A stretch of DNA of 64,000 bases, from the NCBI GenBank assembly GCA_014650415.1, contig BMUX01000004.1, positions 620,001 through 684,000 of the forward strand. The letters are read 5' to 3'. The notes below the pieces were generated by a model. That model ran no database searches. It saw only the letters and a list, made by a program, of their open reading frames with translations, and had not been told where the DNA came from. Within the stretch, counting starts at the first letter, position 1, and every line of letters begins with the position of its first letter. The position numbers and the translations under genes are program-made. The DNA comes from Streptomyces spiroverticillatus. Lineage in GTDB: Bacteria; Actinomycetota; Actinomycetes; Streptomycetales; Streptomycetaceae. Below, one piece after another: positions 19,209-27,584 of this stretch.

Positions 19209-19282
19209 AGCCCGACCACCCTACGACGCACCACTGACAACGACGGTCACAGCCGGTTTCCTGGCCGCCGCCCTGGCGAGCC

Positions 19283-21211
19283 TCACAGCCGGTGCAGCGG
19301 GTTGGGCACGGTGCCGTGCACGGTGGCGTGCGGGCGGTGCGGGCGGTCCCGGTAGCCGTCGGTGTGGAGCCGGTTGCGGTTGAGGCAGAGCCGCTCCAGC
19401 CGGGGTGCGAGGAGGTCGAACATCTCGAAGCGCTCCTTGAGTTCGGGGAAGCGTGCCTGGTACCGGAGGATTTCAGCCCGTACGAGTGACCAGAACTCCG
19501 CCTCGGAGACGCCCAGTTGCTCCTCGCACAGCGGCGCGAGATAGCGGTACACACCGATGAAGAGCCCGGACTGAATGAACTGCGGCAGGAAGGACGCCGG
19601 TTCGGTCAGCAGGGTGGCGCGTACGTCGTCGGGCATGGCGTCGCGTTCCGGCAGCGGCTCCTCGCTGACGTTGACGTCGTCCACGAAGTCCTTGATCGCG
19701 AGGCGGACCGGGACGTCGTGCGCGTCGTAGACGACGATGGCGTTCTCGCCGTGCGGGGAGAACACCGTGCCGTACCGGTAGAGGAAGTGCAGCAGCGGCG
19801 GCAGGGTCGCCGCGAAGAGGCGGCGCAGCCAGCTCTCGGCGGGCAGCCCGGAGCGGTCGACGAGTTCCGCGACGAACGCCCGCCCGTCGGGGTCGGTGTG
19901 CAGCAGCGCGGCCAGGGTGCGGGCCCGTTCGCCGGGTTCGAGGCGGCCTTCGAGGGGTTCGCGCCAGATCGCGCCGAGGAGTTCCTTGTACTGGTACGGG
20001 GCCTCCGGCAGGTGGTCGTACACCGGGTGCTCGACGGCCACCGAGGCGACCTCGCCGAGCAGCACCACCCGGCACTCCTCCTTGAGGTAGGCGTCCGTGT
20101 CGTACAGCCCTTGCATCCAGGCGGTGACGGCGGGCGCGGCGACGGTGCGTTCGGTGGGCAGGCCGCGCCAGACGAGGGTGTTGAGGACGGACAGCGGCAG
20201 TTTCACGGTGTGCCGGTCGGGGCGGCTGACGTTGAGGAACGTACGGATGGACTGCTGCGGCAGCCTGCTGTCACCGTCGGCGGGCAGGGGGACGATCTCG
20301 CCTCGCGCCACTGCTGGTGCGAAGAGCGGCAGGATCGCCTCGTCCCACTGCCAGGGGTGCACGGGCAGACAGAGGTACGTCTCCGGATTCAGGCCTCTGC
20401 CCCGGAGGGTGTCCGCGAAGCACGCGCGCGTGTCGGCGTCGAGCTCCTGGGCGTACAGCTGCTGGGGGTCGGCGAGCGAGGGGATGCCCTGGTAGCGGGC
20501 GAGGGTGGTGCTGACGGCGATCCACGGGAGTCTGACCGGAGTGCGGCCCTCCGGGGCCCAGGCGGCGGTGTCCTCGGCGGAGAAGCCGACGCGGCCCTTG
20601 TTGAGGACGAGCCAGGGGTGGCCGGTCTGGTGGCCCTCCAGCTCGGCGTAGGAGAGCTCGGCGAGGCGGGCGGAGCTGACGGCCGTGTGGTCGAGGCGGG
20701 CGTCGGCGGCGAGGGTGGCGGTCAGCTCGCGGACGAGGTGGCCGAGGGTGGCGCCGTCGAGGTCGAGGAGGCGGCGGGCGAGGACCATGAAGCGCACGGG
20801 GTCGTGGAAGGGGCGGCGCTCGGGGTGGTCGTGGTCCTGGAGCTCGATGGTGTCCGGGTCGACGCGCCAGCTGCCGTAGGAGCCGCGGCGGGCGCGGAAG
20901 GACAGTATTTCGCCGTTGTCGAGGCGGAGGGTGTGGGGTGTCCATGCCACGGGGTGCGTGGGTTCCTCGGCGGGGTGCGCGGGTGCGTCGGCGGCGGGGA
21001 TCGGCTCGATGATCTCCTCGTACGCGAATTCCGCGAGCGTCTTGGCGAGCAGCCGGCCGGCCGCGCGCTCCCAGAGCGCGCCGGTGAGCTCGGGCGGGGC
21101 GAGCAGCACCGGCGGTGGTGCGGGGGCCTGGTCCGGTGCTCCGGTGCCGGGCGGAGGTCCGGCCTGCGCCGGGAGGGGGGTGGGCGTCGGGACGGGGAGG
21201 GGCTTCGACAC
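19283..21211 (-). CDS. IucA/IucC-family siderophore synthetase (second synthetase of the cluster)
   Basis: An NRPS-independent siderophore (NIS) synthetase, 642 residues, that makes an amide from an acyl substrate and an amine using ATP. It starts at GTG 21211 behind GAGGAG. Key blocks are LPVHPWQWDEAI (ATP site), SIRTFLNVSRPDRHTVKLPL, SPHGENAIVVYDAHDVPVRL and the diagnostic LAIKDFVDDVNVSEE. The C-terminal FhuF-like tail is complete. It is the last gene of the four-gene cluster, about 90 bp downstream of the acyltransferase. By family comparison it resembles the RhbF/IucC type that performs the final condensation, but the substrate is not known. Confidence 0.9.
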   Translation of the reverse strand: MSKPLPVPTPTPLPAQAGPPPGTGAPDQAPAPPPVLLAPPELTGALWERAAGRLLAKTLAEFAYEEIIEPIPAADAPAHPAEEPTHPVAWTPHTLRLDNGEILSFRARRGSYGSWRVDPDTIELQDHDHPERRPFHDPVRFMVLARRLLDLDGATLGHLVRELTATLAADARLDHTAVSSARLAELSYAELEGHQTGHPWLVLNKGRVGFSAEDTAAWAPEGRTPVRLPWIAVSTTLARYQGIPSLADPQQLYAQELDADTRACFADTLRGRGLNPETYLCLPVHPWQWDEAILPLFAPAVARGEIVPLPADGDSRLPQQSIRTFLNVSRPDRHTVKLPLSVLNTLVWRGLPTERTVAAPAVTAWMQGLYDTDAYLKEECRVVLLGEVASVAVEHPVYDHLPEAPYQYKELLGAIWREPLEGRLEPGERARTLAALLHTDPDGRAFVAELVDRSGLPAESWLRRLFAATLPPLLHFLYRYGTVFSPHGENAIVVYDAHDVPVRLAIKDFVDDVNVSEEPLPERDAMPDDVRATLLTEPASFLPQFIQSGLFIGVYRYLAPLCEEQLGVSEAEFWSLVRAEILRYQARFPELKERFEMFDLLAPRLERLCLNRNRLHTDGYRDRPHRPHATVHGTVPNPLHRL

Positions 21212-21301
21212 GGGGACTCCTCGGGGTGGGACCGATGCGGAACGAGCAGTGCGAGACCGGTGGTGCGGGGCGAGCGGGACGGCGCGCGGGCAGGAGGGCG
21301 G

Positions 21302-22087
21302 CTAGGCCTGCGGCCGGGGGGCGCGGTCGCGGATCATGAGCGCGGCCGTCTTGTCGGGGAGGTCGACGTCGGCGTCGCGCCGGAAGCCCGCGCCGAGGAA
21401 GGCGCGGACGGAAGGGGTGTTGCGGACGTCGGGTTCGGCCACGACACGGGAGCACGTCGGCCGGTGGTCCAGGACGAGACCGGCGACGGCCCGCAGGAGT
21501 GCCGTACCGAGGCCCCGGCCGCGGTCGGCGCCGTCGCCGAGGAGGAGGTGGACTCCGGTGTCGTGCGGGCGGGCCGGGTAGTGGCGGGCCAGCGGGTCGA
21601 GGTCGGCCCGGTAGATCTCCCAGTAGCTCATCGGTACGCCGTCGAGGACGCCCAGGCAGGGCACGCTGCGTCCGTCGCCGTCCAGTTGGGGGCGCAGATG
21701 GGCGGCGGTGACCTCCTCCGGGCCCGCCAGTTCCCAGAAGGCGGCGACGGCGGGGTCGTTCATCCACCGGGTGAGGAGCGGCAGGTCGGCTTGGGGGTCC
21801 ACGGGTTGCAGCCGGAACTTGCCCACGGGGGTGGCGGTCGCCGGCCAGTCCGCGACCGAGTCCAGCAGGTCGTCCTCCTGCGCAACCCCGAACCTGGCGA
21901 CGAACTCGTCGGGCAGCCGGAGCTCCAGGGTGTCCTCGTTGCTCGGCCTGGCGAGGTCACTGGGCCTCCCGAGGTCGTTCGGGCTCCCGAGATCGCTCGG
22001 CCTCCCGAGGGCGCCGGGGTCGGCCGGGGAGGTGCTGCGGGGAGCCGGGTCGGCTCCGCCGTCGGTGCTCGCTTCGATGGGGGGCAC
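21302..22087 (-). CDS. IucB/RhbD-like GNAT acyltransferase
   Basis: A 261-residue GNAT-fold acyltransferase from GTG 22087 (GAGAGGAG upstream). The catalytic half has FRLQPVDPQADLPLLTRWMND, YWEIYRADLDPLARHY and HLLLGDGADRGRGLGTALLR (acetyl-CoA loop), then GFRRDADVDLPDKTAALM. In aerobactin-type pathways this enzyme acylates an amine or hydroxylamine before condensation. The N-terminal 50 residues are low-complexity and contain four copies of an LGRPSD-like hexapeptide encoded by 18-bp repeats at about 21958-22018. It sits between the two synthetase genes. Confidence 0.88.
   Translation of the reverse strand: MPPIEASTDGGADPAPRSTSPADPGALGRPSDLGSPNDLGRPSDLARPSNEDTLELRLPDEFVARFGVAQEDDLLDSVADWPATATPVGKFRLQPVDPQADLPLLTRWMNDPAVAAFWELAGPEEVTAAHLRPQLDGDGRSVPCLGVLDGVPMSYWEIYRADLDPLARHYPARPHDTGVHLLLGDGADRGRGLGTALLRAVAGLVLDHRPTCSRVVAEPDVRNTPSVRAFLGAGFRRDADVDLPDKTAALMIRDRAPRPQA
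21955..22018. repeat. 18-bp in-frame tandem repeats in the acyltransferase gene
   Basis: About 3.5 copies of CTCGGCCTCCCGAGGTCG-like sequence encode (LGRPSD)-(LGSPND)-(LGRPSD)-(LARPSN) in the N-terminal arm of the protein. Confidence 0.75.
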
Positions 22088-22201
22088 GGCGGCGCTCCTC
22101 TCAGCGGGCCGATGGGGTGGCCGGCCCGCGGCTGGAATGGGTGCGAAGTGGGGGAACTTTCCGGTGGGGGCGGGGCGTTGGGACGGTGAGCGAGCTGTGG
22201 G

Positions 22202-24301
22202 TCAGGGGCGGAGGGGGTTGGTGAGGGTGACGTAGACGGACTGGGTGTCGACGGGGCCCACGAGCTCGTCCAGGCCGTGCAGCCGGGTGAGCAGGTTGGC
22301 CTTGCAGCGGAGCGTGGGCTTCTCCAGGAGCTGGGCGGGCAGCGTGGACCCGAGCCCGGTGGACTTGCCGAGGAACTGGCGCAGCGCGGCGATCAGCACG
22401 CGTTCGTCGGCGAGACGCTGGGCGCCGAACGCGCCGATCAGGCCGAGGATGTTGTTGATGCCGAGGTAGTAGGCGAAGCGTTCATCGGTAACGGCGTCGC
22501 TGACGAAGGTGTCGCTGTGCTCCCCGATGCCGGGCAGCCGGGATTCGAGGGCGTCGCGGTGGGACTCGCGGAAGTAGTAGCCCTGGTTGTCGCGGTAGCG
22601 GCCGCCGACCGGCCAGCCGTCCTGGTCGAGCAGGACGAGGGTGTTCTGCTGGTGCGCCTCCAGGGCGACGCCGGCCTGTCCGTCGAGCCAGAGCACGGGG
22701 CGCACGACCTGGTCGAGGTAGCGCAGGAACCACTCGGCGGAGACCGCTCCCGCGGGCTTTCCGGTACGAGAGGCCAGTCGCGCCACGCAGTCCGCGAGCC
22801 GGGAGTGCATTCCGGTCCGGCCGGGCCAGGGGCGGGGCGCGGTGAGGCCCGCGAGGCAGACGGCGTCGTCGGCGGGTCCGAAGGGGTTGTGCCGCAGGAC
22901 GACGTCCAGGCCCGGGACGGGTTCGCCGTCCGGGGTGTCGACGGCGAGCCAGGCCGGGTCGCGGACGATGTCGAAGCCGGGGTGGGCGGCGTGCCACTGC
23001 TCGGCGAGGCCGCCGCGCAGCAGGCGGTGCACTTCGACGCCCCGGTGGAGTTCCTTGCGGAGGTTCTCCCGGCGGGAGTTGGTGATCCGTACGCCCAGCG
23101 AGAGCTTGAGCATGGCCGCGGCGCCCGGCCGGTGCACGGTGCGCACGGAGGAGGTCGGGTGCCAGTCGTCCCCCAGGGGGCCGAGGTCGTGCAGCAGTCC
23201 TTCGTCGAGGAGTGCGGCGACGGCGGGGCGCAGCGCCGCCTCGCGCGCCTGCCACGGGTGGAGCGGAAGCGGTACCGACCCTTCCGGCAGCTGTGGGTCG
23301 CCGGCCAGCCGGGTGGCGAGCTGCTCGGCCTTGAGGGTGCGGCCGCGCTCGGTCCACGCGGAGTCCTGGGCAAGCACGGAACGGTCGACGGCCATCCAGT
23401 GCAGCGGGAAGGAACCCCGCAACTCCGGTGAGTAGAGCCGCGCTTCGGCCTCGGAGAGCCCTTCCCGGCTCTTGGGCGTGGGGTGCGTGGGGTGGCCGAG
23501 CAGCAGCGACTGTTCGGCGGTCAGGAAGAGGTCGGCTTCGGCCCTCGGGCCGGGGTCGGCGCGCCGGTCGGCGAGGAAGTCTGCGGTCCTGCGCACCGAG
23601 TCGGCGACCCGGCCGACCAGGTCGGCACCTTCCGACGGGGTGCCTGCTTCCGACGGGGTGCCCGCTTCGGACGAGGTGTCTGCTTCCGACGGTGTGCCTG
23701 CGGAATCCCCGGGCGCCGTCTCCCGTCCGAGGAGCGCGGCGAGGGTCACCGCGTCGACGGTCGGGGCGTGTCCGGGGCCGCTCGCGAGCATCGGCATCCC
23801 GAAGCGGTGCCAGCCGGCGACGGACCAGTAGCGGACGGGCACCAGGAGCGAGGTCCCGGTGTTCGCCAGCGGGATCCGCAGGGTGCTGCCCTGGGGGCGG
23901 GGCACGCCGGTTTCCCGTACCCAGCAGCGCAGGAGGTTCTCGACCGCCGCCGCGTCCGCCGCCGTCCGCGGGTCGGGGTGGTCGAGGAGGTCGGGACGCG
24001 GCCGCAGCGGGGCGGGCTGCGTCCCGTGCGCCTTGGACAACTGCCGCGGGACGGTGACGGGCTCGGCCGGGACCGGCTCGCAAGGGACCGGCTCGCAAGG
24101 GACCGGCTCGCAAGGGACCGACTCGGCCGCCGCCGTGGACGAGTCCGGGACGTCCGGCCCGGTCCCCCGGCCTGCTGCGGCATCGACGGCCTCACCGGCT
24201 GCCTCTGCGCCGACATCTGCGCCGATTTCTGCGTCGGCATCTGCGCCAACGGCTTCGACTGCGGTGTCCTCATAGGTGTCGGATGCGGGAGTGGGGTTCA
24301 C
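22202..24301 (-). CDS. IucA/IucC-family siderophore synthetase (first synthetase of the cluster)
   Basis: A 699-residue NIS synthetase from GTG 24301. Diagnostic blocks are LPLHPWQAREAALRP, AAMLKLSLGVRITNSRRENL, EAHQQNTLVLLDQDG and GRYRDNQGYYFRES. The last differs from the KDF motif of the companion enzyme and fits an IucA-like first-step synthetase acting on a carboxylate such as citrate. The N-terminal 130 residues are low-complexity and contain two tandem-repeat tracts: VPCEP three times and TPSEA-like repeats. These arms are longer than usual in the family. It lies 40 bp downstream of the aminotransferase, so co-transcription is likely. Confidence 0.9.
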   Translation of the reverse strand: MNPTPASDTYEDTAVEAVGADADAEIGADVGAEAAGEAVDAAAGRGTGPDVPDSSTAAAESVPCEPVPCEPVPCEPVPAEPVTVPRQLSKAHGTQPAPLRPRPDLLDHPDPRTAADAAAVENLLRCWVRETGVPRPQGSTLRIPLANTGTSLLVPVRYWSVAGWHRFGMPMLASGPGHAPTVDAVTLAALLGRETAPGDSAGTPSEADTSSEAGTPSEAGTPSEGADLVGRVADSVRRTADFLADRRADPGPRAEADLFLTAEQSLLLGHPTHPTPKSREGLSEAEARLYSPELRGSFPLHWMAVDRSVLAQDSAWTERGRTLKAEQLATRLAGDPQLPEGSVPLPLHPWQAREAALRPAVAALLDEGLLHDLGPLGDDWHPTSSVRTVHRPGAAAMLKLSLGVRITNSRRENLRKELHRGVEVHRLLRGGLAEQWHAAHPGFDIVRDPAWLAVDTPDGEPVPGLDVVLRHNPFGPADDAVCLAGLTAPRPWPGRTGMHSRLADCVARLASRTGKPAGAVSAEWFLRYLDQVVRPVLWLDGQAGVALEAHQQNTLVLLDQDGWPVGGRYRDNQGYYFRESHRDALESRLPGIGEHSDTFVSDAVTDERFAYYLGINNILGLIGAFGAQRLADERVLIAALRQFLGKSTGLGSTLPAQLLEKPTLRCKANLLTRLHGLDELVGPVDTQSVYVTLTNPLRP
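23633..23702. repeat. 18-bp tandem repeats encoding a (TPSEAG)-like tract
   Basis: Four imperfect copies of GCTTCCGACGGGGTGCCT encode GTPSEADTSSEAGTPSEAG in an interior loop of the first siderophore synthetase. Confidence 0.75.
24071..24122. repeat. 15-bp perfect tandem repeats encoding VPCEP
   Basis: Three identical copies of GACCGGCTCGCAAGG (24071-24115) plus a partial fourth encode a Cys-containing VPCEPVPCEPVPCEPVPAEP tract near the N-terminus of the first synthetase. Confidence 0.85.
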
Positions 24302-24341
24302 GGAGGGCTTCCTTGTGAGGTTGTTCCGGCGTCGGCCGCTG

Positions 24342-25859
24342 TCAGCACGGTGTGCCGGTGGTTTCCTGGCGGTACTGCTCCTGGCCGCACGATTCCGGGC
24401 CGCGCGGCCCGCGACGGTGCTGCGCGCTCTCGGCGGCGGCGAGCGCGTCGGCGAACCGGTCCAGCACCGCGACGGCCTGTTCGTCGGTGAGGGTGAGCGG
24501 GGGCAGCAGCCGTACGACCGCCGAGTGCCGGCCGCCGACCTCGACGATCAACCCGCGCCGCAGACACTCCTGTTGCACGGCGGCGGCGAGTGCGGGTGCG
24601 GCATCGGCCGGCCTGCGCTCCGTGTCCTCGTCGCCCGCACCCGCACCGGCCCCGCTCTCGGGATCGACCAGCTCGACGCCGATCATCAGCCCGCGCCCCC
24701 TGACGTCACCGATCACCGGATGCTCGGCGGCCAGCGCGCGCAGCTGCGTGAGCATCCGCGCGCCGAGGCTCCCCGCCCGCTCCGCGAGCCCGTTCTCCCG
24801 TACGTACCGCAGGGTGGCGGCCCCTGCGGCCATGGCGAGCTGGTTGCCCCGGAAGGTGCCCGCGTGCGCGCCGGGCTCCCAGGCGTCGAGTTCGGCCCGG
24901 TAGACGATGACGGCCAGCGGCAGACTGCCGCCGATCGCCTTCGACATGACCATGACGTCCGGCACGATCCCACTGTGCTCGACCGCCCAGAACGCCCCCG
25001 TCCTGCCGACGCCGGTCTGCACCTCGTCCACGATCAGCGGAATCCGGCGGTCCGCGGTGATCTCCCGCATCCTCCGCAGCCAGCCGTCCGGCGCCGGGAT
25101 CACGCCGCCCTCGCCCTGCACCGGTTCGAGGATCATCCCGGCGGGCCGCGGCACCCCGCCCTTGGGGTCGTCCAGCAGGCTCTCCGTCCAGCGCGCGCCG
25201 AGCGCGGCCCCCCGCTCGCCGCCGGTCCCGAAGGGGCAGCGGTAGTCGTACGGATAGGGCAGCCGCGTCACGCGCACGCCCGGCGCACCGCCGGACGCGT
25301 CGAGCGCCCCCGCGGTCATCCCGTGGTAGGCGCCGGTGAACGACAGCAGCCCGGTGCGGCCGGTGGCGGTGCGCACCAGTTTCAGCGCGGCCTCGACGGC
25401 GTCGGTCCCGGCCGGTCCGCAGAACTGCACCCGTGCGTCGGCGGCCAGTCCCGGCGGCAGGGTGGCGAACAGCTCGGTGGTGAAGGCGTCCTTGACCGGG
25501 GTGGCCAGGTCCAGGACGTGCAGCGGGGCGCCGGAGTCGATGACCTTCTTGATCGCTTCGAGGACCACCGGGTGGTTGTGCCCGAGCGCCAGGGTCCCGG
25601 CCCCGGAGAGGCAGTCGAGGTAGCGCCGCCCGTCCGCCCCTTCGATGGTCAGCCCGCGCGCGCGTACGGGCACGATCGGCAGCGAGCGCGCGTACGTCCG
25701 GGCGGCGGACTCGCGCAGCGACTGCCGCCGCAGGATGCCCTCGTGAGCCACCGTCGGCCGGTCGGCGGCGGGCGGACCGCCGGGCGGAACGGCCGCAGCC
25801 GGTTGCGCGACGACACCCGGTTGTGCGACGACTGCCGGAGCAGGTTCGGTCACGGCCAC
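24342..25859 (-). CDS. Class III aminotransferase, probably diaminobutyrate-2-oxoglutarate type, of the siderophore cluster
   Basis: A PLP-dependent aminotransferase of about 505 residues starting at GTG 25859 or 25853 behind GGGGGAGG. It has the class III signatures YLDCLSGAGTLALGHNHPVV, QFCGPAGTDAVEAALKL, IVDEVQTGVGRTGAFWA and the PLP-binding Lys in VMSKAIGGSLPLAV. RhbA-type enzymes make 2,4-diaminobutyrate for siderophores, which fits its place as first gene of the cluster. However, no diaminobutyrate decarboxylase gene follows, so the product could be used as such. About 40 residues at the N-terminus are Ala/Pro/Val-rich. Confidence 0.85.
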   Translation of the reverse strand: MAVTEPAPAVVAQPGVVAQPAAAVPPGGPPAADRPTVAHEGILRRQSLRESAARTYARSLPIVPVRARGLTIEGADGRRYLDCLSGAGTLALGHNHPVVLEAIKKVIDSGAPLHVLDLATPVKDAFTTELFATLPPGLAADARVQFCGPAGTDAVEAALKLVRTATGRTGLLSFTGAYHGMTAGALDASGGAPGVRVTRLPYPYDYRCPFGTGGERGAALGARWTESLLDDPKGGVPRPAGMILEPVQGEGGVIPAPDGWLRRMREITADRRIPLIVDEVQTGVGRTGAFWAVEHSGIVPDVMVMSKAIGGSLPLAVIVYRAELDAWEPGAHAGTFRGNQLAMAAGAATLRYVRENGLAERAGSLGARMLTQLRALAAEHPVIGDVRGRGLMIGVELVDPESGAGAGAGDEDTERRPADAAPALAAAVQQECLRRGLIVEVGGRHSAVVRLLPPLTLTDEQAVAVLDRFADALAAAESAQHRRGPRGPESCGQEQYRQETTGTPC

Positions 25860-26161
25860 GACTGCTGGTCCTCCCCCAGGTGTTCCTTTTGTGCGGAATG
25901 GCGCACCTTGCCCCGCAGGGTTGAACGCCGACCGGTTATCCCTCGTACGTACCAACGACAGTGACCCCGAAGGATCACGGGCAATCAGAAGATCCTTCCG
26001 GCGGGGAACCGCGGCCCTGCCGTTGGCCGTCCCCAACCTCACCGGCATAGTGGTGGCGGTCTCCGGCACCCGTGGACATCGCCGGCCACCACGCCGGTGT
26101 CCACGCTCCCGGTGCCGTACCGCCACACCCGTCACGTTCGAAGTCCCAGGGGGATCAAGAG
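25860..26161. other. Divergent promoter region of the siderophore cluster and the first protease gene
   Basis: No gene is seen. The region contains a long imperfect dyad, CGGCACC-CGTGGACA to TGTCCACG-GGTGCCG (26064-26117). I looked for the streptomycete iron box (TTAGGTTAGGCTAACCTAA type) on both strands and found no convincing copy, which is odd for a siderophore operon. Confidence 0.5.
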
Positions 26162-27385
26162 ATGCGACCCATACGCCCGACCCGCACCGTTCGCCAGGGG
26201 AGGAGCGCGCGTCGCGGAAGTGCGCCCTTGATGTCCGCCGCAGGACTCGTCGCCGCGCTCGCTCTGACGGTCACGGCCTGCGGGCCGACCGAGGACGGCG
26301 CCGCCGGCACGCCGACCGCACCGGCGACCGGTTCGGCGGCCACGACGGGTGGTTCGGGCGACGACAAGATCAAGATTCCGGACGATCTCAAGGACCGGCT
26401 CAAGGAGCACGGGATCGACCTGGACAAGTGGAAGAACGGCGACTGGAAGAACTGGAACAAGGACGACTGGCTGCGCGAGGCCGAGGACTTCGTCAACCCG
26501 ATCATCGCGGGCCTGTGGAACCCGGACCGCATGAAGGACGCGGACAAGCAGCCGCAGAAGCCCGTCGACAATGACATCTCGGGCGACAAGGGGGTCACCG
26601 ACCCGATCCCCGCCCGCCTCCCGGCGAAGGCCGCCAAGGCTCCGTACCACTCCGCCGCCCCCGAGTCCGGGCGGTTGCTGTTCGACGGCCCCGAGGGGTC
26701 GATGTCCTGTTCCGCCACGGTCGTGAAGGACCCGGCGCACCCGGGCAAGTCCAACCTGGTGTGGACCGCGGGCCACTGTGTGCACGCGGGCGCCAAGGGC
26801 GGCTGGTACCGCAACGTCGCCTTCGTCCCCTCGTACAACGACCAGGCCCGCCGGGTCTCCGGGGAGACCACCCGCGAGCAGATCGCGCCGTACGGCGTGT
26901 GGTGGGCCAAGAGCGCCGACACCTCCGCCCAGTGGATCTCCCAGGGCGGCCCGACCGGCGGCGACGGCGCCCCGTACGACTTCGCGGTGCTGAGCGTCAC
27001 TTCGGAGAAGGGCGGGGGCAAGTCCCTGGAGGAGACGGTCGGTTCGGCGCTGCCGGTCGAGTTCAACGCACCGGCCGTACCGAAGATCGCGAGCATGGAG
27101 GCGACCGGCTACCCGGCGGCGCCGCCCTTCGACGGCGAGCGCATGTACCAGTGCAAGGACAAGCCGGGCCGCCTGGCGATCAAGCCCGCGCAGCCCACGA
27201 TGTACCGCATCGGGTGCAGCATGACCGGCGGTTCGTCCGGCGGCGGCTGGGTGGCGCAGGGCCAGGACGGCAAGCCCGCGCTGGTCTCCAACACCTCGAT
27301 CGGCCCGGTCACCGCCGGCTGGCTGGCCGGCCCGCGGCTCGGCCCCGAGGCCAAGGCCGTCTACGAGAAGGCCGGTTCGCGCTAA
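26162..27385 (+). CDS. Secreted trypsin-like serine protease, lipoprotein (paralogue 1)
   Basis: A 407-residue exported protein. The N-terminus has twin basic residues, a hydrophobic core and a lipobox (LTVTAC, Cys at about residue 40), so it should be lipid-anchored on the outer face of the membrane. A charged segment (DDLKDRLKEHGIDLDKWKNG) precedes an S1-type peptidase domain with His in WTAGHCVHAG, Asp in APYDFAVLSV and Ser in MTGGSSGGGWV. All three catalytic residues are present. It is followed by a close paralogue, indicating tandem duplication. The substrate is unknown. Confidence 0.88.
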   Translation: MRPIRPTRTVRQGRSARRGSAPLMSAAGLVAALALTVTACGPTEDGAAGTPTAPATGSAATTGGSGDDKIKIPDDLKDRLKEHGIDLDKWKNGDWKNWNKDDWLREAEDFVNPIIAGLWNPDRMKDADKQPQKPVDNDISGDKGVTDPIPARLPAKAAKAPYHSAAPESGRLLFDGPEGSMSCSATVVKDPAHPGKSNLVWTAGHCVHAGAKGGWYRNVAFVPSYNDQARRVSGETTREQIAPYGVWWAKSADTSAQWISQGGPTGGDGAPYDFAVLSVTSEKGGGKSLEETVGSALPVEFNAPAVPKIASMEATGYPAAPPFDGERMYQCKDKPGRLAIKPAQPTMYRIGCSMTGGSSGGGWVAQGQDGKPALVSNTSIGPVTAGWLAGPRLGPEAKAVYEKAGSR

Positions 27386-27395
27386 ATGCGTCACC

Positions 27396-27422
27396 GCGGG
27401 CGCACCTTCGGGGTGCGCCCGC
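27396..27422 (+). terminator. Hairpin between the two protease genes
   Basis: GCGGGCGCACC / GGTGCGCCCGC stem with a TTCGG loop, 11 bp after the stop codon of the first protease gene. Confidence 0.75.
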
Positions 27423-27584
27423 ACGGGCCTGCGGCCCACGCCGCGCGGGCCCTTCTGCTACCTTCCCGCACGGCAGTTCCGTACATGACACCTCTGTGCA
27501 TGGCGCATCCGCACACCAGGCACTTGTGTATGACGCGCTCATGACACCTCTGCACATCCGGTACATCCAGGGGGAAACATTTCC

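Noticed and set aside
19517..22189. Long open frame of 890 codons opposite the siderophore synthetase genes
   Set aside because: Same codon-bias artefact; both synthetase and acyltransferase motifs are on the reverse strand.
25860..26161. Iron box controlling the siderophore operon
   Set aside because: No sequence close to TTAGGTTAGGCTAACCTAA was seen on either strand; partial matches (AACCTCACC) are too short to claim.
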